From Colwellia sp. MB3u-45 (lineage in GTDB: Bacteria; Pseudomonadota; Gammaproteobacteria; Enterobacterales; Alteromonadaceae), in NCBI RefSeq assembly GCF_014077005.1, contig NZ_JACGVC010000036.1, forward strand, positions 1 to 64,000: 64,000 nucleotides of DNA, written 5' to 3'. The notes under the pieces were generated by a model. The model was not told the DNA's origin. It searched no databases and was given only the letters and a program-made list of their open reading frames with translations. A program made the translations under genes and the position numbers. Numbering within the stretch: position 1 is the first letter of the stretch; every line of letters begins with the position of its first letter. This document shows positions 39,410 through 49,140 of this stretch, piece after piece.

Positions 39410-40831
39410 ATGTTTAAAAAAATATTATTAATTCTGTTACTTTCATGTATTTCTGCGACTGCTTGGGCCTCAGGTCACGGCAGTATTGATTTAACCAACT
39501 CGATATTTGGTTTCACTGCCCTTATCTTATTCTCAATCGCCTACCTACTGGTTATTGGCGAAGACGTTATCCACTTAAGAAAATCAAAACCTGTGCTTGT
39601 TGCCGCCGGTGTTATTTGGTTAATTATTGGCTGGGTATACACCCAGCATGGAGTGCCCTTAGAGGCAGAGGAAGCCTTTAATCATAACTTACTTGAATAT
39701 GCGCAGTTATTATTATTTCTTCTTGTGGCCATGACCTACATTAACGCGATGGAAGAAAGAGGTATTTTCGATGGCTTGCGTTTATGGATGGTTTCTAAGG
39801 GCTTGAGCCTTAGATCGTTGTTCTGGGTAACCGGTATTTTAGCCTTCGCTATCTCTTCATTTGCTAACAACTTAACTACCGCCATGTTGATGTGTGCCAT
39901 TATATTAAAAGTGGCGTCGAAGGATAAAAAGTTTATCAATATAGCCTGCATTAATATTGTTGTTGCGGCTAATGCGGGCGGTGTATTTAGTCCGTTTGGC
40001 GACATTACTACTTTAATGATTTGGCAGTCAGGGCTAGTTAAGTTTGAACAATTTATTGTTTTGTTTATTCCCTCAGTGGTCAATTTTTTAGTACCCGCCA
40101 TCATCATGAGCTTTTTCATTTCCAATGAAAAGTCGACGCCAGTCGTCAGTGAAGCTTTCCAAATAAAGCGAGGCGCAAAAAGAATTGTCGCACTTTTTGT
40201 GCTGACCATTGCAACAGCCGTGTTATGCCATAGTGTGGTTAATATGCCACCCGTGTTAGGTATGATGATGGGATTAGGTTACTTAAAATTCTTTGGTTTT
40301 TATTTACGTATGAGCCTACCACGCTCTTTAGATAAAAAACGTAATAAAGCCGAAGCTGAAAACGATGCAGAAGCATTGAAAAAGCTTGGCAATATTATAC
40401 CTTTTGATATTTTTGACAAAATAGCACGGGCAGAGTGGGACACCTTACTGTTCTTTTACGGCGTTGTTATGTGTGTGGGTGGTTTAGGCTTTATGGGCTA
40501 TTTAAGCTTAGTTTCAGAGGCCTTGTACAGTAACTGGAGCCCAACTTACGCCAATATTGCCGTAGGTGTATTATCAGCCATTGTTGATAACATTCCGGTA
40601 GTGTTTGCGGTGTTAAGTATGAACCCAGTGATGGATCTTCAACAGTGGTTATTAGTTACCATGACCGCAGGGGTTGGCGGCAGTTTGTTGTCAATTGGCT
40701 CAGCGGCAGGTGTGGCGTTAATGGGGCAAACCAAAGGTATGTATTCTTTTATGGGTCACTTAAAGTGGAGTTGGGCTATTGCCCTAGGTTACGCGGCAAG
40801 TATTGGCGTACACTTTCTGATTAATGGTTAA
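39410..40831 (+). CDS. nhaD: Sodium:proton antiporter NhaD
   Basis: Inner-membrane Na+/H+ antiporter of the ion-transporter superfamily, 473 residues with about 12 helices and a leading signal-like segment (ILLILLLSCISATAWA). Family blocks: ISSFANNLTTAMLMCAIILKV, NIVVAANAGGVFSPFGDITTLMIW, and AIVDNIPVVFAVLSM near the C-terminus. With Na+-NQR 8 kb upstream it indicates sodium-based energetics. Ribosome site TTAGG precedes the ATG. Confidence 0.94.
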   Translation: MFKKILLILLLSCISATAWASGHGSIDLTNSIFGFTALILFSIAYLLVIGEDVIHLRKSKPVLVAAGVIWLIIGWVYTQHGVPLEAEEAFNHNLLEYAQLLLFLLVAMTYINAMEERGIFDGLRLWMVSKGLSLRSLFWVTGILAFAISSFANNLTTAMLMCAIILKVASKDKKFINIACINIVVAANAGGVFSPFGDITTLMIWQSGLVKFEQFIVLFIPSVVNFLVPAIIMSFFISNEKSTPVVSEAFQIKRGAKRIVALFVLTIATAVLCHSVVNMPPVLGMMMGLGYLKFFGFYLRMSLPRSLDKKRNKAEAENDAEALKKLGNIIPFDIFDKIARAEWDTLLFFYGVVMCVGGLGFMGYLSLVSEALYSNWSPTYANIAVGVLSAIVDNIPVVFAVLSMNPVMDLQQWLLVTMTAGVGGSLLSIGSAAGVALMGQTKGMYSFMGHLKWSWAIALGYAASIGVHFLING

Positions 40832-40866
40832 TATGTTTTTCAGTTTAGCTTAACTGAAAAACATAT
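40831..40866. terminator. Perfect 15-bp inverted repeat at the end of nhaD
   Basis: ATATGTTTTTCAGTT and AACTGAAAAACATAT enclose a 6-nt loop, starting at the last base of the nhaD stop. It probably ends or protects the nhaD mRNA although no T tract follows the stem. Confidence 0.65.
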
Positions 40867-41161
40867 GGTGTCGAACTAGCTATTGTTACTACGCCTAAAG
40901 CGTAGTTAACCTTAGCTAGGTTGCCGCTTAATATAGTAACTAATCACTTCAATGAGTAACCAGAAAAGGGGCTTGGCTCTATTTAATCACTCTTTAACTC
41001 AGTCTTCATTTTAACAATTCTTTGAGGCAAATTGATGCTTTGACTACGGCCTACGCCCATTAGCATTCAACATCTTATAATGATTTATATTGATAATTTA
41101 AGCCATTTCTTCATTGTTTGATTTTACTATATTGACGCTAGCTTAATAAATGGTAAAGTAA
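40867..41161. other. Noncoding gap before dinB
   Basis: No gene or RNA recognised. The right end contains the dinB promoter region with its SOS box. Confidence 0.5.
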
Positions 41162-41177
41162 CTGTGTTTATATACAG
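41162..41177 (+). promoter_or_regulatory. LexA (SOS) box upstream of dinB
   Basis: CTGTGTTTATATACAG fits the gammaproteobacterial LexA consensus CTGT-N8-ACAG exactly and lies 61 bp before the dinB start, so dinB should be induced by DNA damage. Confidence 0.88.
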
Positions 41178-41237
41178 TCATGGTCTGTATTGTTATATCT
41201 TACATTAATTAATTAATTTATTTATATGGCATGGTAA

Positions 41238-42311
41238 ATGTTTAAAGATAAGCCACCGCAAAAAAAGATAATTCATATCGATATGGACTGCTTTTATGCC
41301 GCGGTTGAAATGCGTGATAATCCCCAGTGGCGTCATGTGCCTATTGCTGTTGGTGGCAATGGGCCGCGTAGTGTGTTGTGTACTTGTAACTATAAGGCGA
41401 GAGAGTTTGGTGTGCGCTCTGCTATGCCAAACGCAAGGGCGAAAGCCCTTTGCCCTGAACTGATTATTGTTAATGGCCGTATGTCAGTTTATCAGCAAGT
41501 ATCGCAACAAATTAGCGCCATATTAGCCCGCTATACTGATTTAATTGAACCTTTATCGTTAGATGAAGCCTATCTTGATGTGACTGATTCGCCGTTGTTT
41601 TATGGTAGCGCTACCTTAATTGCCGAACAAATACGCCGTGATATTTATAACGAGCTTAATCTCACCGCGTCGGCTGGTATTGCGCCCAATAAGTTTCTAG
41701 CTAAAATTGCGAGCGATGAAAATAAGCCCAATGGCCAATGTGTGGTTACGCCAGAAAATGTCAGTGCTTTTGTGGCTAATTTAGCGCTGAAAAAAATCCC
41801 AGGCATTGGGCCAAAAACCAGTGAAAAGCTAAAAGCTTTTGGCTTTGAAAGCTGCGCCGATGTAAGAGCGAGTTCGGTAGCAAAACTACACACTATAGTC
41901 GGTAAATTCGCTAACGTTATATACCAACGTAGCTTTGGTATAGATGACAGAGCACTTGAAACCTCACGGGTGAGAAAATCACTGGCAATTGAAACTACTC
42001 TGGCAGACGATATTGACTCCATTGAACAATGTCAGGCGATATTAACAAGTTTATTTAGTCAACTGCAACTGCGCTTAGCCAAGTATGCTGATCGTGAAAT
42101 TAGCAAACAAACGGTAAAAATTAAATTTGCCGACTTTCAGCAAACAACGGTTGATATAAAATCAAAAGCTTGTCTTGAAGCTGTTTTTATTGAATTATTA
42201 CAAAAAGCTATGACCCGATCTAATAATCGAAAGGTGCGTTTGATAGGCTTGTCATTGGGTTTTACTGAGCAACACAGTCATGATAAGCAAAGTCAGCTAG
42301 CCTTATTTTAG
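41238..42311 (+). CDS. dinB: DNA polymerase IV
   Basis: Y-family translesion polymerase, 357 residues. Catalytic metal ligands are in HIDMDCFYAAVE (Asp15, Asp17) and SLDEAYLDVT (Asp109, Glu110). The helix-hairpin-helix block KKIPGIGPKTSEKL and the little-finger domain follow. The C-terminal QSQLALF resembles the clamp-binding peptide QL(S/D)LF and should bind the beta sliding clamp. Expression is expected to be LexA-controlled through the box 61 bp upstream. Confidence 0.97.
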   Translation: MFKDKPPQKKIIHIDMDCFYAAVEMRDNPQWRHVPIAVGGNGPRSVLCTCNYKAREFGVRSAMPNARAKALCPELIIVNGRMSVYQQVSQQISAILARYTDLIEPLSLDEAYLDVTDSPLFYGSATLIAEQIRRDIYNELNLTASAGIAPNKFLAKIASDENKPNGQCVVTPENVSAFVANLALKKIPGIGPKTSEKLKAFGFESCADVRASSVAKLHTIVGKFANVIYQRSFGIDDRALETSRVRKSLAIETTLADDIDSIEQCQAILTSLFSQLQLRLAKYADREISKQTVKIKFADFQQTTVDIKSKACLEAVFIELLQKAMTRSNNRKVRLIGLSLGFTEQHSHDKQSQLALF

Positions 42312-42408
42312 TCTTGTGTTGTATTTTTGTTAATTTAGTGTCAGATTTTTATTGCCTTTGAAAAGTATAATGCAAGGGCAAAGTGATCTAAGTACGGTCA
42401 AATAGAGT

Positions 42409-42447
42409 AAAACAATACATATCAACTAAAACAATACATATCAACTA
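42409..42447. repeat. Two tandem copies of a 19-bp repeat
   Basis: AAAACAATACATATCAACT occurs twice, starting at 42409 and 42428, between dinB and the metallo-hydrolase gene. Confidence 0.85.
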
Positions 42448-42554
42448 ATACCCATACCAACGACAATTAAATGACAGAAGTTTAGAGCTATTAATAGGAT
42501 TTAACCTATGCTTTGAATTCTCAAGTTTAATCATATTAAAAATGGCGGAAAATC

Positions 42555-43409
42555 ATGTTAAAAAAACTTTTAGTCAGTGCAGTCGTGAGTACATTATTGA
42601 GTGTTTCATTGCATGCGCAAGAAATGGCTGATGCCGATATAACTGTGCAACCCGCTGCAGGCGGTGTTTATATGTTGCAAGGTCCAGGTGGTAATATTGG
42701 CGTGTTAGCCACAGAACAAGGTTTGCTATTAGTTGATGATAAATTTGCCCCATTAGCTGAAAAAATTGAAGTAGCAATGAAAGGTATTGAGAATAAAGCA
42801 CTTAAATATATCATCAATACGCATTATCACGGCGACCATACTGGCAGTAATCAGTTTTTTTCACATAAAGCGCCAATTTTTGCCCATGAGAATGTTCGCA
42901 GCCGGTTGAGCAGCAAAGCCGACCATGAAGTAGAAAGTTTGCCGGTGGTAACCTACAAAGATGGTATTACTATTTATTTAGCTAACGAAGAAATTCAGCT
43001 AACACATTTACCGAGCGGCCATACTGACGGCGATACCTATGTTTACTTTAAAAAAGCGAACGTATTACATACCGGTGACTTATTTTTTGAAATTGGTTTT
43101 CCTTATATCGATTTAGAAAGTGGTGGTAGTGTTAAAGGCTATTTAGCCAATGTTAAGTACATGCTTAAAAACACACCTGACGATGTGGTGATCATTCCAG
43201 GCCATGGCAAGTTAACCGACAAGAGCCATATGCTAGCCTTTGCGACAATGATGGAGTTTAGTATTAATAAAGTGTCTGCGGCACTTGCTGCCGGAAAATC
43301 TGAACAGCAAATACTTAACGAAGGTATGGGTGAAAAATATCAGCATTTGTCTTGGGAATTTATTTCTGAAGAGAAGTGGCTGAAAACCTTGGTTGCTGAC
43401 TTAAAGTAA
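42555..43409 (+). CDS. Exported metallo-beta-lactamase-fold hydrolase
   Basis: A 284-residue MBL-fold protein with a signal peptide (LLVSAVVSTLLSVSLHA). The zinc motif is THYHGDHTGSN (His90, His92, Asp94, His95), with further ligands in LPSGHTDGDTYV, HTGDLFFE and IIPGHGKLT. The family (quinoprotein-relay/SoxH-like and related hydrolases) is broad, so the substrate cannot be named; a true beta-lactamase is possible but not indicated. Ends about 125 bp before a terminator. Confidence 0.85.
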   Translation: MLKKLLVSAVVSTLLSVSLHAQEMADADITVQPAAGGVYMLQGPGGNIGVLATEQGLLLVDDKFAPLAEKIEVAMKGIENKALKYIINTHYHGDHTGSNQFFSHKAPIFAHENVRSRLSSKADHEVESLPVVTYKDGITIYLANEEIQLTHLPSGHTDGDTYVYFKKANVLHTGDLFFEIGFPYIDLESGGSVKGYLANVKYMLKNTPDDVVIIPGHGKLTDKSHMLAFATMMEFSINKVSAALAAGKSEQQILNEGMGEKYQHLSWEFISEEKWLKTLVADLK

Positions 43410-43534
43410 TAGTTTGCTGACTTAAAGTCATAGGTGCTGAGTCAAAGTGATAGGTGAGTTATAATTCTTGGCCGTGTGAATAAAAAGTCCAACAAAACTG
43501 AACTCAGCTAACCGACTAGAGATAATTTACCTAT

Positions 43535-43560
43535 AAGGGCTTTTTAATAGCCCTTTTTTT
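43535..43560 (+). terminator. Intrinsic terminator of the MBL-fold gene
   Basis: AAGGGCT and AGCCCTT pair around TTTTAAT, followed by T7. The preceding 43394-43460 contains imperfect tandem copies of a GCTGACTTAAAGTNATAG-like element that begins in the 3' end of the gene. Confidence 0.85.
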
Positions 43561-43789
43561 ATGCGTAGAATTTACAGGTTGTAAGGTATGTTTGGGGGGT
43601 ATGGCCATTACTCAATGATCATAATTTTTGCATCACTAACGCCTTATCGAACTTAACGTTTGTGCTTAAGTTACTTAAACATTAAAGTGAAAAATAAGAT
43701 GATTTATTAACATAATTTTAGCTTACTTAAGCTTGCTTTAAGATTTGAGTAATAGAATGACATTATAAACTTTTCAGGAGATAGTTATA
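43561..43789. other. Upstream region of the hemolysin-family gene
   Basis: Noncoding, AT-rich; likely contains the promoter of the gene at 43790. Nothing else seen. Confidence 0.5.
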
Positions 43790-44593
43790 ATGTTAAACAC
43801 AATTTCAAGCCATCAAGTACACGAGATAACTTCAACTGAAAAATATCAAGATTATTCAGTTAATTTGACATCGCCTGAGCTGTTGTCAAACAAGACTACG
43901 CCAAAGCCATACTCACCAAGTACCAATTCACCAAGTGCCCACTCAACAAGTAACAATTCACTTGTTAAGCAAAAGTTTAATTTTGATATTCAAGTTGCGG
44001 CCTTGGGCAGTAAGCAAAGAAGTGAGATTGAGCAATTTATCAAACAAGGTTTCCTCAAGAGTTATCAGGCGAAAGTTTCAGTGACTATGCCTCATTTGTT
44101 GGCTCTGTGTAATGGTACTTATAAGGCGGCTTTAGGCATTCGTAGTGGTCAAGACGATTTATTTATTGAGCAATACCTTTCCGGTGCCATTGAGCAACAA
44201 GCTGTGTTTGTAAAAAATAATATCGACAGAAAAGATATTGTCGAAATAGGCCATCTTTTTAGTAATAATCAAAGGTTCACTCTGCCATTATTTATGATCA
44301 CAGCCGTTTCTTTGTTTTATCTAAACTATAAATACATGGTGTTTTCAGGTACAGAAAAGGTGGTTAATTTAATGGCTAAATCAGGAGTGCATTGCACTCA
44401 CCTTGGTGACGCTTACCAGAATAAAATTCAAACATCGACTGATGATTGGGGCAGTTATTATGCCACTAATCCAAAGGTTATTGCGGTGTCGTTATCCGAT
44501 GTTATTGCTTTGATAGACCGACTGCCGATGTATCAAGCAATGTTTAAATCACTTGATAAACAAATTGCCCAAACATGTCAGCAACTAGGTTAA
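43790..44593 (+). CDS. Thermostable hemolysin family protein (T_hemolysin)
   Basis: A 267-residue protein; roughly residues 70-260 match the family named after the thermostable delta hemolysin of Vibrio parahaemolyticus. Recognisable blocks: LLALCNGTYKAALGIRSG, LFIEQYLSGAIEQ, IVEIGHLFSNN, and the C-terminal DWGSYYATNPKVIAVSLSD. The fold is GNAT-like and related to autoinducer synthases, so an acyltransferase role is at least as likely as pore formation. It has no signal peptide. The first 60 residues include a repetitive Ser/Asn/Pro stretch (SPSTNSPSAHSTSNNS). Strong ribosome site CAGGAGA. AMP-ligase, dioxygenase and SDR genes lie about 4 kb away. Confidence 0.82.
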   Translation: MLNTISSHQVHEITSTEKYQDYSVNLTSPELLSNKTTPKPYSPSTNSPSAHSTSNNSLVKQKFNFDIQVAALGSKQRSEIEQFIKQGFLKSYQAKVSVTMPHLLALCNGTYKAALGIRSGQDDLFIEQYLSGAIEQQAVFVKNNIDRKDIVEIGHLFSNNQRFTLPLFMITAVSLFYLNYKYMVFSGTEKVVNLMAKSGVHCTHLGDAYQNKIQTSTDDWGSYYATNPKVIAVSLSDVIALIDRLPMYQAMFKSLDKQIAQTCQQLG

Positions 44594-44632
44594 ACAACTT
44601 TTAATTTATATGATTAATAAAAAGGTATTACC

Positions 44633-45292
44633 ATGAAAAAATTCACATTATTAACACTCCTTTGTTGCCTTGTAAGTAACGTATACGCGAATAATATCAG
44701 TAAGCTTAATTTTGATGACGCACTACTCGCCATACAGCAACAGTGGGTAGAAGCTAATTATGTTAAAACTCAAAAGGAACAAAAAAACGATTTTACCGAG
44801 TTACAGCAGCAATCAAAACAACTAACGGTTGAATTCCCTGACCATGCCGAAGCTTGGATTTGGCATGGTATTGTACAATCTAGTTTTGCGGGGGCAAAAG
44901 GTGGCTTGGGAGCACTTTCTTTAGCCGATGATGCTAAAAGTGCTTTTGAAAAAGCTTTATCTCTGGATGAAACCGCCTTACAAGGCTCTGCTCACACCAG
45001 TTTAGGTATTCTTTACCTCAAAGTACCTGGCTGGCCACTGAGTTTTGGCGATGATGACAAATCTGAACAACATCTTAAAGCCGCTGTAAAAATGAATCCT
45101 ACGGGGATTGATATTAACTATTTCTTAGCTGAATTTTATCTTGAGCAAGACCAGTATGAAAAAGCAAAAGAGCACCTATTATTAGCACAAGCGGCTCCAC
45201 AGCGAGTTAACCGAGCCAGTGCTGATAAATTTAGACAGCAAGAGGTTTTAGTTTTACTTGCCAAAGTGAATAAAAGTATAGCGAAGCATTAA
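44633..45292 (+). CDS. Secreted TPR-repeat protein, 219 aa
   Basis: A signal peptide (FTLLTLLCCLVSNVYA) is followed by tetratricopeptide helices: DHAEAWIWHGIVQSSFAGA, LADDAKSAFEKALSLDETAL and IDINYFLAEFYLEQDQYEKAKEHL. It should be a periplasmic scaffold protein. It begins 39 bp after the hemolysin-family gene with its own AAAAGG site and may be cotranscribed. No specific partner is evident. Confidence 0.8.
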   Translation: MKKFTLLTLLCCLVSNVYANNISKLNFDDALLAIQQQWVEANYVKTQKEQKNDFTELQQQSKQLTVEFPDHAEAWIWHGIVQSSFAGAKGGLGALSLADDAKSAFEKALSLDETALQGSAHTSLGILYLKVPGWPLSFGDDDKSEQHLKAAVKMNPTGIDINYFLAEFYLEQDQYEKAKEHLLLAQAAPQRVNRASADKFRQQEVLVLLAKVNKSIAKH

Positions 45293-45316
45293 GTTTAATC
45301 GTTAAGCATGATTTTA

Positions 45317-45352
45317 ACAGCTTGAAAGATAATGGTTTCAAGTTGTTTTTTT
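45317..45352 (+). terminator. Intrinsic terminator of the TPR gene
   Basis: CAGCTTGAAA and TTTCAAGTTG pair (one G-T) around GATAATGG, followed by T7. Confidence 0.85.
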
Positions 45353-45937
45353 CTACAAGATAAGTGATAGGCGCTGATGCTATGGCGACTCCTCAGCATC
45401 TTATTAGTCAATAAACCGTTGAGGTATCGCGAAATGATAATTTGTATTAAGTGTAGAAGCCAAATAAAGCTAGCAACATTTTTTCAATGTAAGCCTACTT
45501 ATGCCGTTAAGCATATAATGGTCTGCTTTGCCGCCAATACACTTTTGAATTATTAACGATCACTTTGTGCGCTTTGCGGAAGTACAAGTTTGAAATTTCG
45601 AGTGCTTGTTAAGGTCAACTGTTCACCCGTTAGTTGACCTTGTTAGGTCGACAGCTAACTTCAAAAATTTGCATTTACCTAACGTTATTTAATTTGTTTT
45701 GAGACTCATTTAATGATCATAAAAAGCAAATACCCCTCTCTTATCTACCTCCCTTATCTACATCTCTTAGCATCCAATCTATGGGCGCAGAATTTAGGAT
45801 ATACAAACACCGCATTGTGGCCAATATTTTGAATAACATCAGTTAAATCTATGACTTATTAATAAAGGTAGCTATATCTTAAGTTAATACTATCCTTTAT
45901 CATCCAAAATAATATAGATAAAGCCTTTAGGATACAT
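45353..45937. other. 585-bp noncoding stretch before the chemoreceptor gene
   Basis: No gene, remnant or RNA family was recognised. It contains a 10-bp inverted repeat, AAGGTCAACT at 45611-45620 with its complement at 45632-45641, of unknown use, and presumably the receptor promoter on the right. Confidence 0.5.
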
Positions 45938-47404
45938 ATGAATAAGCACGGAAATTTATTTACAACCCTTTTTATCATTCTATTTTTAGAATCAGTAGTT
46001 ATGGCTTTTGTATATAATACATTTTGGGAAACATTTATTATTGGCCTACCTGCCGCTTTAGTTCCTATCTTTTTGATTAAAAATGCAATCAATAGTGAGT
46101 TAACTAAACATGCTACGGCAATAGCTGTGATAATTTTTGCATCCTTACATATTCATCAAATGAATGGCCTAATTGAAGTCCATTTTGAAATATTCATTTT
46201 GATGGCTTTTTTAATTATCTTTAGTGATTGGAAAGTATTTATATCTGCTTTATTAACGATTGCAGTTCACCATGTATCTTTTTATTTTCTACAATTAAAT
46301 AACGTTGGCGTTTATATTTTTGATAATGATAGATTACTATTTTCCACTGTAGTCATTCATGCCGCTTATGCTCTTGTTGAAGCAATTATTGCCGGGTATA
46401 TTGCAAAAATGTTGTATGACGATAGTGTTGTGGGTCAAGAGTTATCAATAATTACCCAACAACTCACTGAAAATAAGAATTCAATAGATTTAACCATTCG
46501 CTCTACATCAAATGATAATGTGATTTTACAGGGTTTTAATCAATTATTATCTTTACTTAATAATGTGATCGTAGATGTAAAAAAACAAGCTCAAGACTTA
46601 GTGAACAACTCTACAAACTTAACCTTAGTACAAGCCACACTCGTAAGATCATCAAATATAAGACAAGATGAAACAGACGTAATAGCTTCAGCTATTGAAG
46701 AAATGGCGGTTACCGTGTCGTCTATTGCCCAAGATACTTCAATGTTAAGCCAGCAAATGTCAGAAGCAAATACACTGACACAAGCTACAGGTTCAAACAT
46801 TTCAGATATTAACAGTATGAATAAAACATTAACGAAGGCATTATTTCAAACGAGAAGTGAAATAGAAGAGCTTACAAAGTCTAGTGAAATGATTACAACG
46901 GTACTATCTGAGATTACAAGCATTGCTGATCAAACTAATTTATTAGCATTAAATGCGGCTATTGAAGCGGCTAGAGCGGGTGAACAAGGTCGAGGTTTCG
47001 CAGTGGTTGCAGATGAAGTGAGGGCATTAGCCAATAGAACGAAAGAAAGTACTGATAAAATTAGTAAAACAACGTTAGAGTTAAATAACTATTCTAAAAC
47101 ATCCACTGAAGCAATGAAAAATTCTATAAAAATTGTTGAGGATGTCATTAAAACCTCTGATTTAGCCAGTAGTAATATGGATCAAGCTTTAACGTTAGTT
47201 GCTCAAGCAAGTGACATTGCAATATCTGTTGCCGCCGCAGTCGAAGAACAATCAACCACAACGGATAGTATTGCTGAAAGTACAGAAAACATGAGGGTTT
47301 CAAGCCAAGATGATTTAAAAAACATACAATCGTTGTCAAATGAAACTGAAAACATGAACGTTTCGATTATGTCATTAGAAAAAAATATTGAAAGTTTTAA
47401 ATAA
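45938..47404 (+). CDS. Methyl-accepting chemotaxis protein with histidine-rich membrane sensor domain
   Basis: A 488-residue chemoreceptor. Instead of a periplasmic ligand domain, residues of about 1-160 form around six membrane helices containing conserved-looking histidines ([19 protein letters not shown] and [11 protein letters not shown]). This is followed by a linker and a cytoplasmic signalling domain with the hairpin tip [20 protein letters not shown] and [17 protein letters not shown]. It should signal through CheA/CheW; the input may be a membrane-borne or redox/metal cue. The 3' end overlaps the next gene by 17 bp. Confidence 0.88.
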   Translation: MNKHGNLFTTLFIILFLESVVMAFVYNTFWETFIIGLPAALVPIFLIKNAINSELTKHATAIAVIIFASLHIHQMNGLIEVHFEIFILMAFLIIFSDWKVFISALLTIAVHHVSFYFLQLNNVGVYIFDNDRLLFSTVVIHAAYALVEAIIAGYIAKMLYDDSVVGQELSIITQQLTENKNSIDLTIRSTSNDNVILQGFNQLLSLLNNVIVDVKKQAQDLVNNSTNLTLVQATLVRSSNIRQDETDVIASAIEEMAVTVSSIAQDTSMLSQQMSEANTLTQATGSNISDINSMNKTLTKALFQTRSEIEELTKSSEMITTVLSEITSIADQTNLLALNAAIEAARAGEQGRGFAVVADEVRALANRTKESTDKISKTTLELNNYSKTSTEAMKNSIKIVEDVIKTSDLASSNMDQALTLVAQASDIAISVAAAVEEQSTTTDSIAESTENMRVSSQDDLKNIQSLSNETENMNVSIMSLEKNIESFK

Positions 47405-47921
47405 GCAAGCCAATTACTTCCATTACATTCTGTTTGCTGTTTGGATCATCGGTACTATTATCGCGGCAATATACTTTATTAGTGCGCGATTAGTTATGTT
47501 TGATCCAGATGGCAAATTAAAAGGAATGGATGGTAATGATATTATAACGGCGTTGGTGAACTCAGCAGTTTTAAAAGATAAAACATTGTCCAATACGATA
47601 ATTCATTTTAGTGATTCAAACTGTCGTTGCGCTGCTAATAGTGAAGATCATAAACTTTTAATAAGTACCCAAGCTGAGCAAGATGGTTTTAATGTATTAA
47701 ATTTATCTATATCTAACAGTATAAGTCATATAATTCCATCCACACCGTCGGCATTAATTATTGATGCAAAAGGAAAATTAATCTATTTTGGGCCATATTC
47801 TGAAGGACTTGATTGTTCGTCCTCCAATAGTTTGATAAAAATAGTGTTAGATAATTATAAAAAAGGTTATAACGCCAAATTAATACTTGCTCAAACTAAA
47901 GGGTGTTATTGCAATGTATAA
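47388..47921 (+). CDS. Membrane-anchored thioredoxin-like protein (DUF6436-like), 177 aa
   Basis: One N-terminal membrane helix ([21 protein letters not shown]) leads to a thioredoxin-like domain: [21 protein letters not shown] has a C-x-C pair in the active-site position, and [18 protein letters not shown] matches the cis-proline and following strands. More cysteines are found in LDCSSS and the C-terminal KGCYCNV. The start is a TTG at 47388 inside the end of the chemoreceptor gene, so translation is probably coupled. The DUF6436 name is tentative. Confidence 0.7.
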   Translation: MKVLNKQANYFHYILFAVWIIGTIIAAIYFISARLVMFDPDGKLKGMDGNDIITALVNSAVLKDKTLSNTIIHFSDSNCRCAANSEDHKLLISTQAEQDGFNVLNLSISNSISHIIPSTPSALIIDAKGKLIYFGPYSEGLDCSSSNSLIKIVLDNYKKGYNAKLILAQTKGCYCNV

Positions 47922-48216
47922 ACAAAATATTATTGAAAGAAAGTTATATCATCTATTTTGCGGTGTTCAACCATGTCCGCTGTAGATCAAAACATACAAA
48001 TTTCATCAGTATAAATTTTCAAATGCTAATATCACGAAAGTGGCATCAGTTAGCGATCAGTTGTCTTAAATAGTGACTGATAGCTAGCTTGCGCTTAACG
48101 TATAGCAGGGTCAGCTGCCAATTTTAGTTGATTTTTCCTATTTAGTGTTTCCATCTTTATGTAGAGGGCTCCCACTTTATTCGACTGCTATATTAAGGGT
48201 AAAGTTAGAGAAAAAA

Positions 48217-49053
48217 TCACACTGAACTACTATTGGCATATTTTTTTATAATAGGTAATTGTTTTATAATTGATTGACTAACAAGTGAGGGAAATAATTG
48301 GTTGATGCGAACAAAAAGCTTTTCTGGCCAACCTATGTAGCGTTCTTCACTTGATTGCATGATCAAGGTGAGTAATTCTTTAGCCACAGTTTCGGCTGAA
48401 TCGACAGCGCTATTCAGTTCAGCATTTAATTTCTCTACCTCACTAGTATTTAAACTCGTTTGAGTGGCGCGTGGAGCAAGATATTTAACCCGAATATTAC
48501 TATCGGCTAGTTCTCTTGATAAGGTTTGGCTAAAGCCTCTTAAAGCAAATTTACTAGCACAATAAGCCGTATAGCCAGGAAAACCTATACTGCCATAAGT
48601 AGAGCCAATATTGATTATTTGTGCCTTGTCGCACTGTTTAAGTAAGGGCAATAACGCTTGGGTTAATTGCATGGGGGCGATAGTGTTAGTCGTCATAATA
48701 TGACTTATTTCACTTTCGCTAGCTTGTTCAAATAACTTAAATTGACTCACCCCGGCATTGTTGATCAATACATTAACTTCAAACGGCAATAAGGCTAATT
48801 GTGCAATTAAGTCATCACGTTGTGCTGGCTGTAAAATATCTACCACAAAGCTAACCACTGAGTTTTTGGCCTCTGGATTTGCAGCTAATAATTCGGCTTT
48901 TAATTGCGCTAGTTTCGCTTGATTTCGACCGACTAAAACCAAGTTAGCGCCAGAGCTAAACAATAGTTGGCTAAACGCTTGCCCAATGCCCCCGGTTGCG
49001 CCAGTAAGTAAAATATTATTATTGGTCATGGTGTTGCTGAATTTATTGGTCAT
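48217..49053 (-). CDS. Short-chain dehydrogenase/reductase
   Basis: Classical NAD(P)-dependent SDR of 278 residues. The cofactor loop is TGATGGIGQ (near 17-25), with NNAG near 98-101 and the catalytic Ser151, Tyr164 and Lys168 (YTAYCASK). It is the last gene of a three-gene minus-strand operon with an AMP ligase and a TauD-like dioxygenase. AGAGG lies before the ATG at 49053; an internal ATG at 49029 is possible. The likely role is reduction or oxidation of the pathway product. Confidence 0.9.
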   Translation of the reverse strand: MTNKFSNTMTNNNILLTGATGGIGQAFSQLLFSSGANLVLVGRNQAKLAQLKAELLAANPEAKNSVVSFVVDILQPAQRDDLIAQLALLPFEVNVLINNAGVSQFKLFEQASESEISHIMTTNTIAPMQLTQALLPLLKQCDKAQIINIGSTYGSIGFPGYTAYCASKFALRGFSQTLSRELADSNIRVKYLAPRATQTSLNTSEVEKLNAELNSAVDSAETVAKELLTLIMQSSEERYIGWPEKLFVRINQLFPSLVSQSIIKQLPIIKKYANSSSV

Positions 49054-49140
49054 TTGCAGAGCCTCTGGTCATGTGGTTTATAGCATTAGGTAAAAATATT
49101 GTTTAAGGTATTATTTAAGGTATTTTGTAAAAATTAAGGC

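Noticed and set aside
45568-45582. GCGCTTTGCGG resembling the reverse complement of a c-di-GMP aptamer core
   Set aside because: The GGTAGCC block, the GNRA hairpin and a downstream gene in the right orientation are all missing.
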